DNA from: JBCBKU01 sp965267475
GTDB lineage: Bacteria; Pseudomonadota; Alphaproteobacteria; Rhodobacterales; Rhodobacteraceae
DNA: 64,000 bases
Direction: 5' to 3'
NCBI GenBank assembly: GCA_965267475.1
Contig: OZ254079.1
Span: forward strand, 2,108,001-2,172,000
Shown piece by piece: positions 51,549-59,885 of this stretch (the stretch's first letter is position 1; the number at the start of each line of letters is the position of its first letter). Under the pieces are notes generated by a model. It saw only the letters and a list, made by a program, of their open reading frames with translations. It was not told the origin of the DNA and ran no database searches. Made by a program: the position numbers and the translations under genes.

Positions 51549-52162
51549 GGGATAGCGGCAAGCAGCGCGTCCAGCGCTGCTTCGGGGTCGTCGGCGTCCC
51601 AGACTTCGGCGCCGAAGGCCAGAAAGTCGCAATGGGGCGCTAGGGACGCGACATTTGCCGGATCAAACCCGCCTTCTGCGACGACAGGCAACTCGATCAT
51701 TTCGGACCACCAAACCAGAACATCCGGATCAACGATGTCTTGGCCGAGGCCGCCATCACGCACTGGACCGAAACTGACGTAATCTGCGCCGACCTCACCC
51801 GCCGTCATGCCGTCATGGCGTGATGTGCCGGCAAACGCCCCGACAATGGCGTCTTTTCCCAGCTCATCCCGGGCTTTGCGCACACTCCGCGATCCATCGG
51901 TCAGATGCACGCCGTCCAGGCCCAAACGTTCCACCAGCGCAACGTGATCGGCGATCACCAGCGCAACATCGTGTTCGTGACAGATCGCCCGCACGCCGTC
52001 GGCGGCGCGGGCAATCTTGTCGGCATCCTGACTGGCAAGCGCCAATCGCACGCAGGCAATCTCATGATCGCCCAACATCCGATCCAGAAGCTTCGGATAG
52101 CTGTCTGGTGACAGGTCGGGCGGGGTGATGAGGTAAATCTGAGGCTGATCTTTGTCGGCCAT
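51545..52162 (-). CDS. Thiamine phosphate synthase family protein (ThiE/TenI-like)
   Basis: 205-residue TIM-barrel protein with PQIYLITPPD at the start, DGVHLTDGSRSVRKARDELG, and DYVSFGPVRDGG near the pyrophosphate site. The expected DVLVWWSEMIELPVVAEGGF closes the barrel. Several residues typical of true ThiE, such as the LQ...K hydroxymethylpyrimidine site, are not clear (it reads CVRLALASQDADKI), so it could be a TenI-like or diverged copy. No other thi gene is near. Start chosen at ATG 52162. Confidence 0.72.
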   Translation of the reverse strand: MADKDQPQIYLITPPDLSPDSYPKLLDRMLGDHEIACVRLALASQDADKIARAADGVRAICHEHDVALVIADHVALVERLGLDGVHLTDGSRSVRKARDELGKDAIVGAFAGTSRHDGMTAGEVGADYVSFGPVRDGGLGQDIVDPDVLVWWSEMIELPVVAEGGFDPANVASLAPHCDFLAFGAEVWDADDPEAALDALLAAIP

Positions 52163-52218
52163 CGCCTGTCCCTTAAGCCTTTGGTTTGGCGGGCTATAGC
52201 GTGCCTTGTGACCCTTGG

Positions 52219-52548
52219 CTACTTCGGAGGAAGACTGCGCGCGTTTTCCAGGGCAAGTGCGATCCATTGTCGGCGCCGACCATCGTCGGCAAAGGCGTCT
52301 TCTTCGACCTCGATCATCCCGCCCATCGGGCGACCGGTAAAGGTCATGGGTCCTGCGCCGTCAATAGCGCGTGCGGCCTCTTCGCGCGCCTTTCCGACCC
52401 GGAACATTGCGCCGCCCTGATGCACGCCGCAGACCATGTTGCCGTTCAGCAGAAAACAAAGCCCGCCGAACATCTTTTTCTCGGATATCCCCGGATCATC
52501 ACCCAGATCATCGCGCATGAGTTCCGCCAAGCCTTCGTCATAGGCCAT
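52219..52548 (-). CDS. TfoX N-terminal domain protein
   Basis: 109-residue protein consisting only of the TfoX/Sxy N-terminal domain (ELMRDDLGDDPGISEKKMFGGLCFLLNGNMVCGVHQGGAMFRVG). In gammaproteobacteria the full-length family member activates competence genes with CRP; stand-alone N-domains are widespread and uncharacterised. It is divergent from trmJ. Confidence 0.85.
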   Translation of the reverse strand: MAYDEGLAELMRDDLGDDPGISEKKMFGGLCFLLNGNMVCGVHQGGAMFRVGKAREEAARAIDGAGPMTFTGRPMGGMIEVEEDAFADDGRRRQWIALALENARSLPPK

Positions 52549-52614
52549 CTTTGCCCCCTTGTGTCTTGATCCACGCCAAGCGTATCACGCCCCGGCCCGC
52601 GTTTGGAGGAATGG

Positions 52615-53349
52615 ATGTCGAGCCCGGCTTTTGTGCTTGTGCGCCCGCAGATGGGCGAAAACATCGGTGCCGCGGCCCGGGCGATGGCGAATTTCGGGCT
52701 GCGCCGAATGGCCATCGTCGCGCCCCGCGATGGTTGGCCGAACCCGGCGGCGGTTGCCATGGCCAGCGGGGCCGGGCGTATCCTCGATGCCGCCCAGGTC
52801 AGCGAAACGCTGGCCGAGGCGGTGGGTCCGGTGACGGATGTCTATGCCACCACGGCCCGGCCAAGGGATCTAACGAAACGGGTTCTGTCGCCCGAGGCCG
52901 CGATGGCCGAAGCGCGCGAAAAGATCGCATCGGGCCGAAAGGTGGCCGTCTTGTTCGGGCCTGAGCGCGCAGGGTTAGAAAACGCCGACATCGCTTTGGC
53001 AAATACTATTGTCACGGTTCCGGTGGATCCTGATTTCCCGTCGCTAAACCTTGCGCAATGCGTGCTTTTGATGGGGTACGAATGGCGCCGCTCGGCTGGT
53101 GAGCACAGCGATGACGAGATGCATTTTGCGGGGACCGAGCCTGCGCCGCAGCACGAAGTCGAACACCTTGCCAGTCACTATGAAGAGCGTTTGACCGAGG
53201 CCGGGTTTTTCTTTCCCGAAACGAAGGCGGAAGGGATGAAGATCACCTTGCGCAACCTTTGGTCGCGCATGCCGATGACCCGGGCCGATGTCGCGATCCT
53301 GCATGGTATCCTGCGTCAGATGGTGCGTTGGAAGGAACGGGGCGACTAA
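52615..53349 (+). CDS. trmJ: tRNA/rRNA methyltransferase, TrmJ-like
   Basis: SpoU-class (SPOUT) 2'-O-methyltransferase, 244 residues. N-terminal FVLVRPQMGENIGAAARAMANFGL is motif 1. VAVLFGPERAGLENADIALANTIVTVPVDPDFPSLNLAQCVLLMGYEW holds motifs 2 and 3 with the knot. TrmJ methylates position 32 of tRNAs. The ATG at 52615 is chosen; GGAGGA lies four bases before. The downstream ctaA begins 77 bases later. Confidence 0.9.
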   Translation: MSSPAFVLVRPQMGENIGAAARAMANFGLRRMAIVAPRDGWPNPAAVAMASGAGRILDAAQVSETLAEAVGPVTDVYATTARPRDLTKRVLSPEAAMAEAREKIASGRKVAVLFGPERAGLENADIALANTIVTVPVDPDFPSLNLAQCVLLMGYEWRRSAGEHSDDEMHFAGTEPAPQHEVEHLASHYEERLTEAGFFFPETKAEGMKITLRNLWSRMPMTRADVAILHGILRQMVRWKERGD

Positions 53350-53426
53350 GCGTCATTCCGGCCCGGACGCTCTGGACGATCCCGGGGCACGGGCCTAGGT
53401 TCCGGCTAACGAAGAACGAGTGGCAG

Positions 53427-54566
53427 ATGGCCGAGAAACGCAGCATTTTTGAGGAAGTGGGCGCCGATGCGCCGCGCCAGACCGCAACTACGGGCGGGCT
53501 GATCGACACGGGCACCGGCGGCAATCGTCGGGCGATCCGCGCCTGGCTGATCGTTTTATTCGCATTGGTCGTGACGATGATCGTTGTGGGCGGTCTGACT
53601 CGGCTGACCGACTCTGGCCTGTCGATCACCGAATGGGCGCCGATTTCAGGGGCTGTTCCCCCGATGAACGCAACGGACTGGGACGCTGAATTCTCGGCGT
53701 ACCAGCAAACCGACGAATTCAAACTGCAAAACAGCGCCATGACCCTGGCCGAGTTCAAGGTGATCTATTGGTGGGAATGGGGCCACAGGCAGCTTGGGCG
53801 GTTCATCGGCCTCGTCTGGGGCCTTGGGTTTCTCTACTTCTTGATCCGGCGCCAGATCCCGGCTGGGTGGACGCCGCGCCTGCTGTTTCTTGGCGGGCTT
53901 GGCGGGCTGCAAGGGGCCATTGGCTGGTGGATGGTATCCTCTGGACTTCAGGCGGGGATGCTTGATGTCGCGTCTTACCGGCTTGCCACGCATCTCGGCC
54001 TCGCCTTCGTCATTCTTGGGCTGATCGCCTGGTATGTCCTGCGGCTTTCGCGCACAAACGCCGAGCTTTTGCAGGCGCGCCGCGCGGCTGAGCCGCGTCT
54101 GAAACGAATTTCAACGGGGCTGATGCATGCGGCCTTCCTGCAAATCCTGCTGGGCGCGCTTGTGGCCGGGATCGATGCCGGGCGCACCTTCGTCGATTGG
54201 CCATTGATGAATGGGCAGATCTTCCCGCCCGACGCCTTCAGCCTTGAACCTGCCTGGCGGAACGTCTTTGAAAACCCGGGTCTCGTGCAGTTCATGCACC
54301 GTGTGCTTGGCTATGTCGTGGCGATCCTAGGCGTGTTCGTCTGGCTCCGGACGCGGTCATCTGGGAATGCCGCGACACGGTTTGCAGGAAACACCGTTCT
54401 TGCCGTGATGGCCTTGCAGGTGACGCTTGGCGTGGTCACCGTGCTTTATGCCGCGCCTTTGCAACTGGCCATCATCCATCAACTTGGCGCCGTCATTCTT
54501 TGGGTTTTGATCCTTAGAACCCGGTTCCTGTCCATGTATCCAATCTCTCAATCCGTGAGGTCATAG
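53427..54566 (+). CDS. ctaA: Heme A synthase CtaA/COX15
   Basis: Inner-membrane enzyme that oxidises the C8 methyl of heme O to the formyl group of heme A for aa3-type cytochrome oxidase. The 379-residue protein has eight hydrophobic segments and the type 2 COX15 signatures VVGGLTRLTDSGLSITEWAPI, YWWEWGHRQLGRFIG (heme His), DWPLMNGQIFPP and FMHRVLGYVV. ATG 53427 begins the conserved part. The M32 gene starts directly after the stop with no gap. Confidence 0.95.
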   Translation: MAEKRSIFEEVGADAPRQTATTGGLIDTGTGGNRRAIRAWLIVLFALVVTMIVVGGLTRLTDSGLSITEWAPISGAVPPMNATDWDAEFSAYQQTDEFKLQNSAMTLAEFKVIYWWEWGHRQLGRFIGLVWGLGFLYFLIRRQIPAGWTPRLLFLGGLGGLQGAIGWWMVSSGLQAGMLDVASYRLATHLGLAFVILGLIAWYVLRLSRTNAELLQARRAAEPRLKRISTGLMHAAFLQILLGALVAGIDAGRTFVDWPLMNGQIFPPDAFSLEPAWRNVFENPGLVQFMHRVLGYVVAILGVFVWLRTRSSGNAATRFAGNTVLAVMALQVTLGVVTVLYAAPLQLAIIHQLGAVILWVLILRTRFLSMYPISQSVRS

Positions 54567-56039
54567 ATGTCGGCATTCGACGAATTGATGGCGTTTCAGC
54601 GTGAAACCGAGGCGCTGGGGCAGGTCGCGGGTCGCCTTGGATGGGATCAGGAAACGGTCATGCCAAGGGGGGCCGCGGCCCAGCGGTCGGAAGAGATGGC
54701 GGCGCTGGAAAGTGTTTTGCATGCCCGCCGCACCGATGCCCGGATCGGCGACTGGCTTCAGACCGCCGAGGCACCGGATGCGGCCGGAGCGGCTCAACTG
54801 CGTGAGATACGCCACAAGTTCGATCGCACCGTGAAAGTGCCAGCGGCATTGGCGGCCGAGATTGCGCGGGTGACCTCGCTTGCCCAGGGGATCTGGGCCG
54901 AGGCACGTGCAAACGAAGACTTCGCAGCCTTCGCGCCGACATTGACGGAGGTCCTGAAACTCAGACGCGAAGAAGCCACGGCATTGGCGGCTGGCGGCGA
55001 TCTTTATGACGCGCTGATCGATGACTACGAGCCCGGCGCCTCGGGCGACAGTCTGGCCGAGATGTTCGGGGCCTTGCGTCCGCGCCTCGTGGCGCTTCGG
55101 GAAAGGATCCTGGGGTCGGGAAAAGCGGTTGCCCGGTTGGATCAGGACTTTCACGAACAGGGACAACTGGCCCTATCGGAAGAACTAGCCAGGGTTTTCG
55201 GTTATGATTTCGCCAATGGCCGCATCGACAAGGCGGTTCACCCGTTCTCGTCCGGCTCGGGTCTCGATGTCCGGATCACCACGCGCACCAGCCCCCGCGA
55301 CCCGTTCAATTGCTTCTATTCGACGATCCATGAGGTCGGTCATGCGAGCTATGAACAAGGGATCGACCCGAACTATTTGCTGACGCCGCTCGGGCGGGGG
55401 GTGTCGATGGGCGTTCATGAAAGCCAAAGTCGGATCTATGAAAACCAGCTTGGCCGGTCCGAAGCGTTCACCGGGTTTTTGTATGGACGCATGAAGGACA
55501 CGTTCGGCGATTTTGGCATCGGCGATGCGCGCGCCTTCTATGGCACTGTGAACCGGGTCGCACCGGGCTTCATCCGGACCGAGGCCGATGAAGTCCACTA
55601 TAACCTTCACATCTTGATGCGCTTTGATCTGGAACGCGCGATGATCACCGGCGCTCTGGAAGCGGCGGACCTGCCAGACGCCTGGAATGAACGTTTTGAA
55701 GCGGATTTCGGCGTAGCCGTGGACAAGCCGTCAAACGGGTGTTTGCAAGACGTGCATTGGTCGGTCGGCCTGATTGGGTATTTCCCGACCTATACGCTTG
55801 GAAATGTCTATGCCGGTTGCCTGCACGATGCACTTCGTAAGGACATCCCGGACCTCGATAGTCATCTCGCCAAGGGTGATCCCGGACCAGCGACGACCTG
55901 GCTGCGCGAGAAACTTCAGCGGTACGGGGGGCTGCGCACACCGCGCGAAACCATCGCCCATGCGACCGGAAAAGAGCCCTCGGTCGAGCCGCTGCTGGAC
56001 TATCTCGATGCGAAATTCGGGGCGCTTTACGATCTTTAA
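54567..56039 (+). CDS. Carboxypeptidase M32 (Taq type)
   Basis: Cytosolic metallocarboxypeptidase of family M32, 490 residues, that trims C-terminal residues from peptides. The zinc motif HEVGH is at about residue 255 (STIHEVGHASYEQG). The specific stretches DVRITTRTSPRDPFNCFYST, GVSMGVHESQSRIYENQLGRS and DEVHYNLHILMRFDLERAM are all present. It begins at the base after the ctaA stop, so translation is coupled. Confidence 0.95.
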   Translation: MSAFDELMAFQRETEALGQVAGRLGWDQETVMPRGAAAQRSEEMAALESVLHARRTDARIGDWLQTAEAPDAAGAAQLREIRHKFDRTVKVPAALAAEIARVTSLAQGIWAEARANEDFAAFAPTLTEVLKLRREEATALAAGGDLYDALIDDYEPGASGDSLAEMFGALRPRLVALRERILGSGKAVARLDQDFHEQGQLALSEELARVFGYDFANGRIDKAVHPFSSGSGLDVRITTRTSPRDPFNCFYSTIHEVGHASYEQGIDPNYLLTPLGRGVSMGVHESQSRIYENQLGRSEAFTGFLYGRMKDTFGDFGIGDARAFYGTVNRVAPGFIRTEADEVHYNLHILMRFDLERAMITGALEAADLPDAWNERFEADFGVAVDKPSNGCLQDVHWSVGLIGYFPTYTLGNVYAGCLHDALRKDIPDLDSHLAKGDPGPATTWLREKLQRYGGLRTPRETIAHATGKEPSVEPLLDYLDAKFGALYDL

Positions 56040-56081
56040 GCAAAAAGACTTGCTGCTTCCTTCGGTCAAAGAATTCAGGCG

Positions 56082-56513
56082 CTACGTCGGCTGAACCGGG
56101 AATAGGGCATTCAGGTCTTTCAGCCCGGCCTGCACCAGATCGCGCAAGGCGTCGCGGTCCACGTCTTCAAGGTGGCTGACATAGATACAGCTTTTGCCGT
56201 GCTTGTGTTTGCCGAACCGCTGCATGATTTCCGCAAAATCCGTGTATCCCGGCAGGATGTAGAAGGTGAGTTGCCGTGCGCCCACGGCGAAACCGGTCGC
56301 GAGCCAGGTTCCGGAATGGCCGCTTTCATAGGTGTAATCGTATTGCCCGTAACCAATCATCCGACCCGCCCAGAGACGTGGTTTGAACCCCGTGATCTCC
56401 TGAAAGATCTCGTTCAGATCTTCAGCTTCTTTCCGGCGCTTTGGGTTCTCGACCTTGGCGATGTGCGCCACCACGGCGGCTTCACCTTCGGATTTCGTCT
56501 TTGTCTTGGCCAT
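56082..56513 (-). CDS. DUF1801 family protein
   Basis: 143-residue soluble protein with the DUF1801 (YdhG-like) fold: EDLNEIFQEITGFKPRLWAGRMIGYGQYDYTY and RQLTFYILPGYTDFAEIMQRFGKHKHGKSCIYVSHLEDVD. No catalytic residues are known for the family. ATG 56513 is preferred to the in-frame one at 56546. It converges with the M32 gene and is divergent from the thioesterase. Confidence 0.83.
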   Translation of the reverse strand: MAKTKTKSEGEAAVVAHIAKVENPKRRKEAEDLNEIFQEITGFKPRLWAGRMIGYGQYDYTYESGHSGTWLATGFAVGARQLTFYILPGYTDFAEIMQRFGKHKHGKSCIYVSHLEDVDRDALRDLVQAGLKDLNALFPVQPT

Positions 56514-56579
56514 GGCTCGCTTGCCCCGCTCGGTTCGACCGGGCAAAGACTAGGGACGCTTTGACCGGGAAGGAACCCC

Positions 56580-57008
56580 ATGGACCGCGAGATGGACGCT
56601 GATGCGCTGCAAGAGTTCCTGATCGGCGCCTTTCCGCAGGTTGCCGGGGACTTCGTGGTGGAAGACGTCGCCCCGCCCAGGATTACGGTTCGAATGCCCG
56701 TGGGGGACCGGCATCTGCGCCCTGGCGGCACCGTGTCTGGCCCCACGCTTTTTTCGCTCGCCGATGTCTGCATGTATCTCGGCATCCTGTCGGCCATCGG
56801 TCCAAAGGCCTTGGCGGTCACAACGAATTGCGCCATCGATTTCATGCGGAAACCGGCGGCCGGCAAGGATCTAATCGGGAAAGGCGAGATCCTGAAGCTT
56901 GGCCGATCGCTGGCCGTGGGAACCGTCCGAATCTATTCCGAAGGCGTGTCCGAACCCGTTGCACAGGCAAACCTGACCTATTCGATCCCGCCCAAATCAC
57001 ATGGTTGA
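56580..57008 (+). CDS. Hotdog-fold PaaI-type thioesterase
   Basis: 142-residue protein of the PaaI/4HBT group. The conserved block GGTVSGPTLFSLADVCMYLGILSAIG includes the acidic catalytic residue, and MRKPAAGKDLIGKGEILKLGRSLAVGTVRIY completes the hotdog. It hydrolyses acyl-CoA thioesters, with substrate unknown. GAAGGA precedes the ATG. The last eight bases overlap the following methyltransferase gene. Confidence 0.85.
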   Translation: MDREMDADALQEFLIGAFPQVAGDFVVEDVAPPRITVRMPVGDRHLRPGGTVSGPTLFSLADVCMYLGILSAIGPKALAVTTNCAIDFMRKPAAGKDLIGKGEILKLGRSLAVGTVRIYSEGVSEPVAQANLTYSIPPKSHG

Positions 57009-57729
57009 CGCCCATTACACCCACCCGCGACTGGTGGCGCTTTACGATCTGGACAGCCCCTGGTCCGAGGATCGAAGTTTCTACCTGAACCTTGCAGGCG
57101 ACGATCCGAAGGACGTGTTAGAGATTGGGGCAGGGACCGGGATCGTTTCGCGCGCGATGGCCACTGCGGGGCATCGGGTCGCGGCAGTGGATCCGGCGGC
57201 AGAGATGATCGCTTTTGGGCGGGCGCAACCGGGTGGTGACCGGATCGACTGGCACGTCTCGACCGCGACCGACCTGTCCCTCGGCCGCCAGTTCGACTTG
57301 ATCTTCATGACAGGCAATGTGTTTCAGGTTTTCGCCACCCCGGATGAAGCCGAAGCCGCCATACGCACCGCGTATGCGCATCTCAAGCCCGGCCGTCTTC
57401 TGGCGTTCGAAACCCGGAACCCGGCGCTCGACTGGGCATCGGAATGGCAGCGTACTTATGTGCTTGAGACACCAGATGGTCCGGTGCGCCACAGCCGCGA
57501 TGTGCTTGAGACAGGGCCGGGATATATCCGCTTCGCCACACGCTATGACTTCGGCGATGAAGAGCTGCTTTCCGAAAGCCGATTGCAATTTCTGACCCGC
57601 CTTGAGGTTGAGGCAATGCTGGAACGGTTGGGCTTCACAAAAACGCGGTGTTTCGGGGACTGGGCCTATGGCAGTTTTGATCCTGCAACGTCACGCCCGA
57701 TGGTCTTTCTGGCCGAGAAGGCAGTTTGA
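57001..57729 (+). CDS. SAM-dependent class I methyltransferase
   Basis: 242-residue methyltransferase with motif I VLEIGAGTGIVSRAMATAGHRVAAVDPA and the downstream GRLLAFETRNPALDW. The N-terminal YTHPRLVALYDLDSPWSEDRSFYL is characteristic of a small-molecule methyltransferase subgroup (methyltransferase 25/11). Target unknown. It overlaps the thioesterase gene, suggesting joint expression. Confidence 0.85.
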   Translation: MVDAHYTHPRLVALYDLDSPWSEDRSFYLNLAGDDPKDVLEIGAGTGIVSRAMATAGHRVAAVDPAAEMIAFGRAQPGGDRIDWHVSTATDLSLGRQFDLIFMTGNVFQVFATPDEAEAAIRTAYAHLKPGRLLAFETRNPALDWASEWQRTYVLETPDGPVRHSRDVLETGPGYIRFATRYDFGDEELLSESRLQFLTRLEVEAMLERLGFTKTRCFGDWAYGSFDPATSRPMVFLAEKAV

Positions 57730-57774
57730 CCGAGGTCTGCGGGAAGATCACGTCGCTTTTTCGTATTCTACTGG

Positions 57775-57788
57775 GGTATTTAAATACC
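57775..57788. promoter_or_regulatory. Palindrome upstream of rplM
   Basis: GGTATTTAAATACC is a perfect 14-bp palindrome in an AT-rich patch, 46 bases after the methyltransferase stop and about 60 bp upstream of the predicted rplM promoter. It looks like a regulator binding site, but no known operator matches it in my memory. Confidence 0.45.
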
Positions 57789-57836
57789 ATAATTGTAAAG
57801 CCATGAAGTAAAACAGAAAAAACACGCCCTTTGCCG

Positions 57837-57864
57837 TTGACTGCGGCACGCAAACCCTTAAAAC
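57837..57864 (+). promoter_or_regulatory. Predicted rplM-rpsI promoter
   Basis: TTGACT (57837-57842), 16 bases, TAAAAC (57859-57864). The expected start is near 57871, leaving a leader of about 50 bases that contains the hairpin at 57876. Confidence 0.55.
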
Positions 57865-57875
57865 ACCGCCGATCA

Positions 57876-57893
57876 GCGCCGCCCATGCGGCGC
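57876..57893 (+). promoter_or_regulatory. Leader hairpin of rplM
   Basis: Seven-pair stem GCGCCGC / GCGGCGC with loop CCAT in the short rplM leader, followed by GTTTGGCTTTTCTC. It is a candidate attenuator or binding site for autogenous control by a ribosomal protein; this is inferred from position only. Confidence 0.5.
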
Positions 57894-57920
57894 GTTTGGC
57901 TTTTCTCAGGGTAAAGACGG

Positions 57921-58379
57921 ATGAAGACATACAGCATCACGCCCGCCGAGATCGACAAGAAGTGGATCCTGATCGACGCAGAAGGCGTTGTTTTGGGTCG
58001 TCTTGCCTCGATCGTCGCAATGCGGCTGCGGGGCAAGCATAAGGCAAGCTATACTCCGCATATGGACATGGGCGACAATGTGATCGTCATCAATGCAGAC
58101 AAGGTTCAGCTGACCGGCAACAAGCGGGACAAGCCGAACTATTGGCACACCGGCTATCCGGGCGGCATCAAGTCGCGGACAACAGGCCAGATCTTGGAAG
58201 GCGCGCATCCCGAACGTGTGGTGACGCAGGCGGTAAAGCGCATGCTGCCGGGCAACCGTCTGAGCCGCCAGCAGATGACCAACCTGCGCGTCTATGCAGG
58301 CGCCGAGCATCCGCATGAAGGGCAATCGCCCGAAGTGCTCGATGTCAAATCCATGAACAAGAAAAACACGCGGAGCTGA
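57921..58379 (+). CDS. rplM: 50S ribosomal protein L13
   Basis: 152 residues of the large-subunit protein L13: WILIDAEGVVLGRLASIVAMRLRGKHKASYTPHMDMGDNVIVINADKVQLTGNK, and HPERVVTQAVKRMLPGNRLSRQQMTNLRVYAGAEHPHEGQ at the end. It forms the conserved rplM-rpsI operon, with four bases between the genes. Confidence 0.98.
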   Translation: MKTYSITPAEIDKKWILIDAEGVVLGRLASIVAMRLRGKHKASYTPHMDMGDNVIVINADKVQLTGNKRDKPNYWHTGYPGGIKSRTTGQILEGAHPERVVTQAVKRMLPGNRLSRQQMTNLRVYAGAEHPHEGQSPEVLDVKSMNKKNTRS

Positions 58380-58383
58380 GACG

Positions 58384-58875
58384 ATGGCTGAAGAAATCAA
58401 CTCGCTCGAAGACTTGAAAGAGGTTGCCGCCGGCGAAGGCGCACCTGTTGAGGCCCCGGTCATCAACCGTGAACCGGTTCGCGATGATCTGGGTCGGTCC
58501 TATGCCACCGGCAAGCGGAAAGATGCGGTTGCCCGCGTCTGGATCAAGCCCGGTTCGGGCAAGGTCACCGTCAACGGCAAGGACATGGACGCCTACTTCG
58601 CGCGCCCTGTGCTTCAGATGATTCTGCGCCAACCCTTCCAGGTGGCTGGTGTCGAAGGTGAATTCGACGTTCAGGCCACGGTAAAGGGCGGCGGTCTTTC
58701 GGGACAGGCCGGTGCGGTCAAGCACGGCATTTCGAAAGCGCTCCAACTCTATGAACCGTCGCTTCGCGGTGCGCTCAAGGCGGCAGGGTTCCTGACCCGC
58801 GACAGCCGCGTTGTCGAACGCAAGAAATACGGCAAGGCGAAAGCGCGGAAGAGCTTCCAGTTCTCCAAGCGTTAA
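58384..58875 (+). CDS. rpsI: 30S ribosomal protein S9
   Basis: 163 residues. The conserved S9 core (YATGKRKDAVARVWIKPGSGKVTVNGKD to the C-terminal KKYGKAKARKSFQFSKR) is preceded by an acidic alphaproteobacterial extension of about 35 residues. The C-terminal KR reaches the ribosomal P-site tRNA in known structures. It is followed by a clear terminator. Confidence 0.98.
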   Translation: MAEEINSLEDLKEVAAGEGAPVEAPVINREPVRDDLGRSYATGKRKDAVARVWIKPGSGKVTVNGKDMDAYFARPVLQMILRQPFQVAGVEGEFDVQATVKGGGLSGQAGAVKHGISKALQLYEPSLRGALKAAGFLTRDSRVVERKKYGKAKARKSFQFSKR

Positions 58876-58903
58876 TCGGGTAGAAGAACCGAGGGACACG
58901 AGG

Positions 58904-58937
58904 AAAGGGCCTGCATTGCGCGGGCCCTTTTCTTTTT
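58904..58937 (+). terminator. Terminator of rplM-rpsI
   Basis: AAAGGGCC...GGCCCTTT stem, extended to about eleven pairs with a five-base loop, followed by TTTCTTTTT. It is a clear intrinsic terminator 29 bases after the rpsI stop and upstream of the sulfotransferase gene. Confidence 0.9.
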
Positions 58938-58961
58938 GGAAGGTGAAAGCAGGGGGCAGAG

Positions 58962-59867
58962 ATGTCGAACCGAAAGCTGTATCTTGGACCGATCACCGAC
59001 AACCGGCGCTGGGACAGGGTCAAGATCCGCCCGGACGATGTGATGGTCGTCACGCCGCCGAAGTGCGGAACGACCTGGATGCAGACCATCGTCGCACTGT
59101 TGTTCACTGGTGATCCCGAGGTTGAGACGGAACTGTCGATCAAAATGCCATGGGTCGATATCCGGTTTCGGGAAATCGACGAGGTGGCCGAGCGGATTGA
59201 GGCCATGACCCACCGCCGTTGCCTGAAAAGCCACACGCCGATGGACGGGCTGCCTCTGCATGATCAGGCGCAGTATCTTTGTGTGTTCCGGCACCCGCTT
59301 GATGCGCATTTTTCGTACAGGCGGCATCTGCGGAACATCCCGCTGACGGTCCTGGACGTGTGGTATCCCGAAGATGATCCGGACGGCATCACGTTTCGCC
59401 GATTTCTGGATGGCGGGGCAGAGGGCTTCGATGGGGACGCTATGACGCTGGCCCATATCCTACGCCACTTCAAATCCGCAAAGGCCCTGTCAGATCGGGC
59501 CAATGTGTCGATGTTTCATTTTGCCGATATGAAACGCGATCTTCCGGGAACATTCGCGCGGGTCGCGAGGCTTCTGGGCATCAGCCACCCGGATGCCGTG
59601 ATGCAGCAGCTCGTTCAGGCGGCGACGTTCGGCAACATGCGGGCACATGCAGACCGCTTTGCACCATCGGGCGGGAAAGGGTTTTTCAAATCGGACGCGG
59701 CATTCTTTCACAGCGGGGCCAGCGGCCAATGGCACGGCAACCTGACGGATCGGGATCTTGCGGCCTATGACGCAATCATGGACGCGGAATTGAGCCCGCC
59801 AGAGCGCGCCTGGCTTGAAAGCGGCATACAGGCCACCCCAGAAGCAAAACGGAGAAGGGGGCGCTGA
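58962..59867 (+). CDS. Sulfotransferase family 1 protein
   Basis: 301-residue PAPS-dependent sulfotransferase like eukaryotic cytosolic enzymes. The 5'-phosphosulfate loop is TPPKCGTTWMQ (residues 31-41), the 3'-phosphate site CVFRHPLDAHFSYRRH (about 107-122), and the C-terminal GKGFFKSDAAFFHSGASGQW carries the RKG-like region (here GGKG). His in CLKSHTPMDGLP is the likely general base. The acceptor is unknown; lipids, phenols or polysaccharides are possible. It follows the rpsI terminator and so has its own promoter. Confidence 0.88.
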   Translation: MSNRKLYLGPITDNRRWDRVKIRPDDVMVVTPPKCGTTWMQTIVALLFTGDPEVETELSIKMPWVDIRFREIDEVAERIEAMTHRRCLKSHTPMDGLPLHDQAQYLCVFRHPLDAHFSYRRHLRNIPLTVLDVWYPEDDPDGITFRRFLDGGAEGFDGDAMTLAHILRHFKSAKALSDRANVSMFHFADMKRDLPGTFARVARLLGISHPDAVMQQLVQAATFGNMRAHADRFAPSGGKGFFKSDAAFFHSGASGQWHGNLTDRDLAAYDAIMDAELSPPERAWLESGIQATPEAKRRRGR

Positions 59868-59875
59868 GCGCCCCC
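59857..59875. terminator. Hairpin overlapping the sulfotransferase stop
   Basis: Eight-pair perfect stem GGGGGCGC / GCGCCCCC with loop TGA, which is itself the stop codon. It lies 11 bases from the convergent SYLF gene end. No T-tract is present, so termination may be bidirectional but weak. Confidence 0.5.
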
Positions 59876-59885
59876 AAGGACCTGT

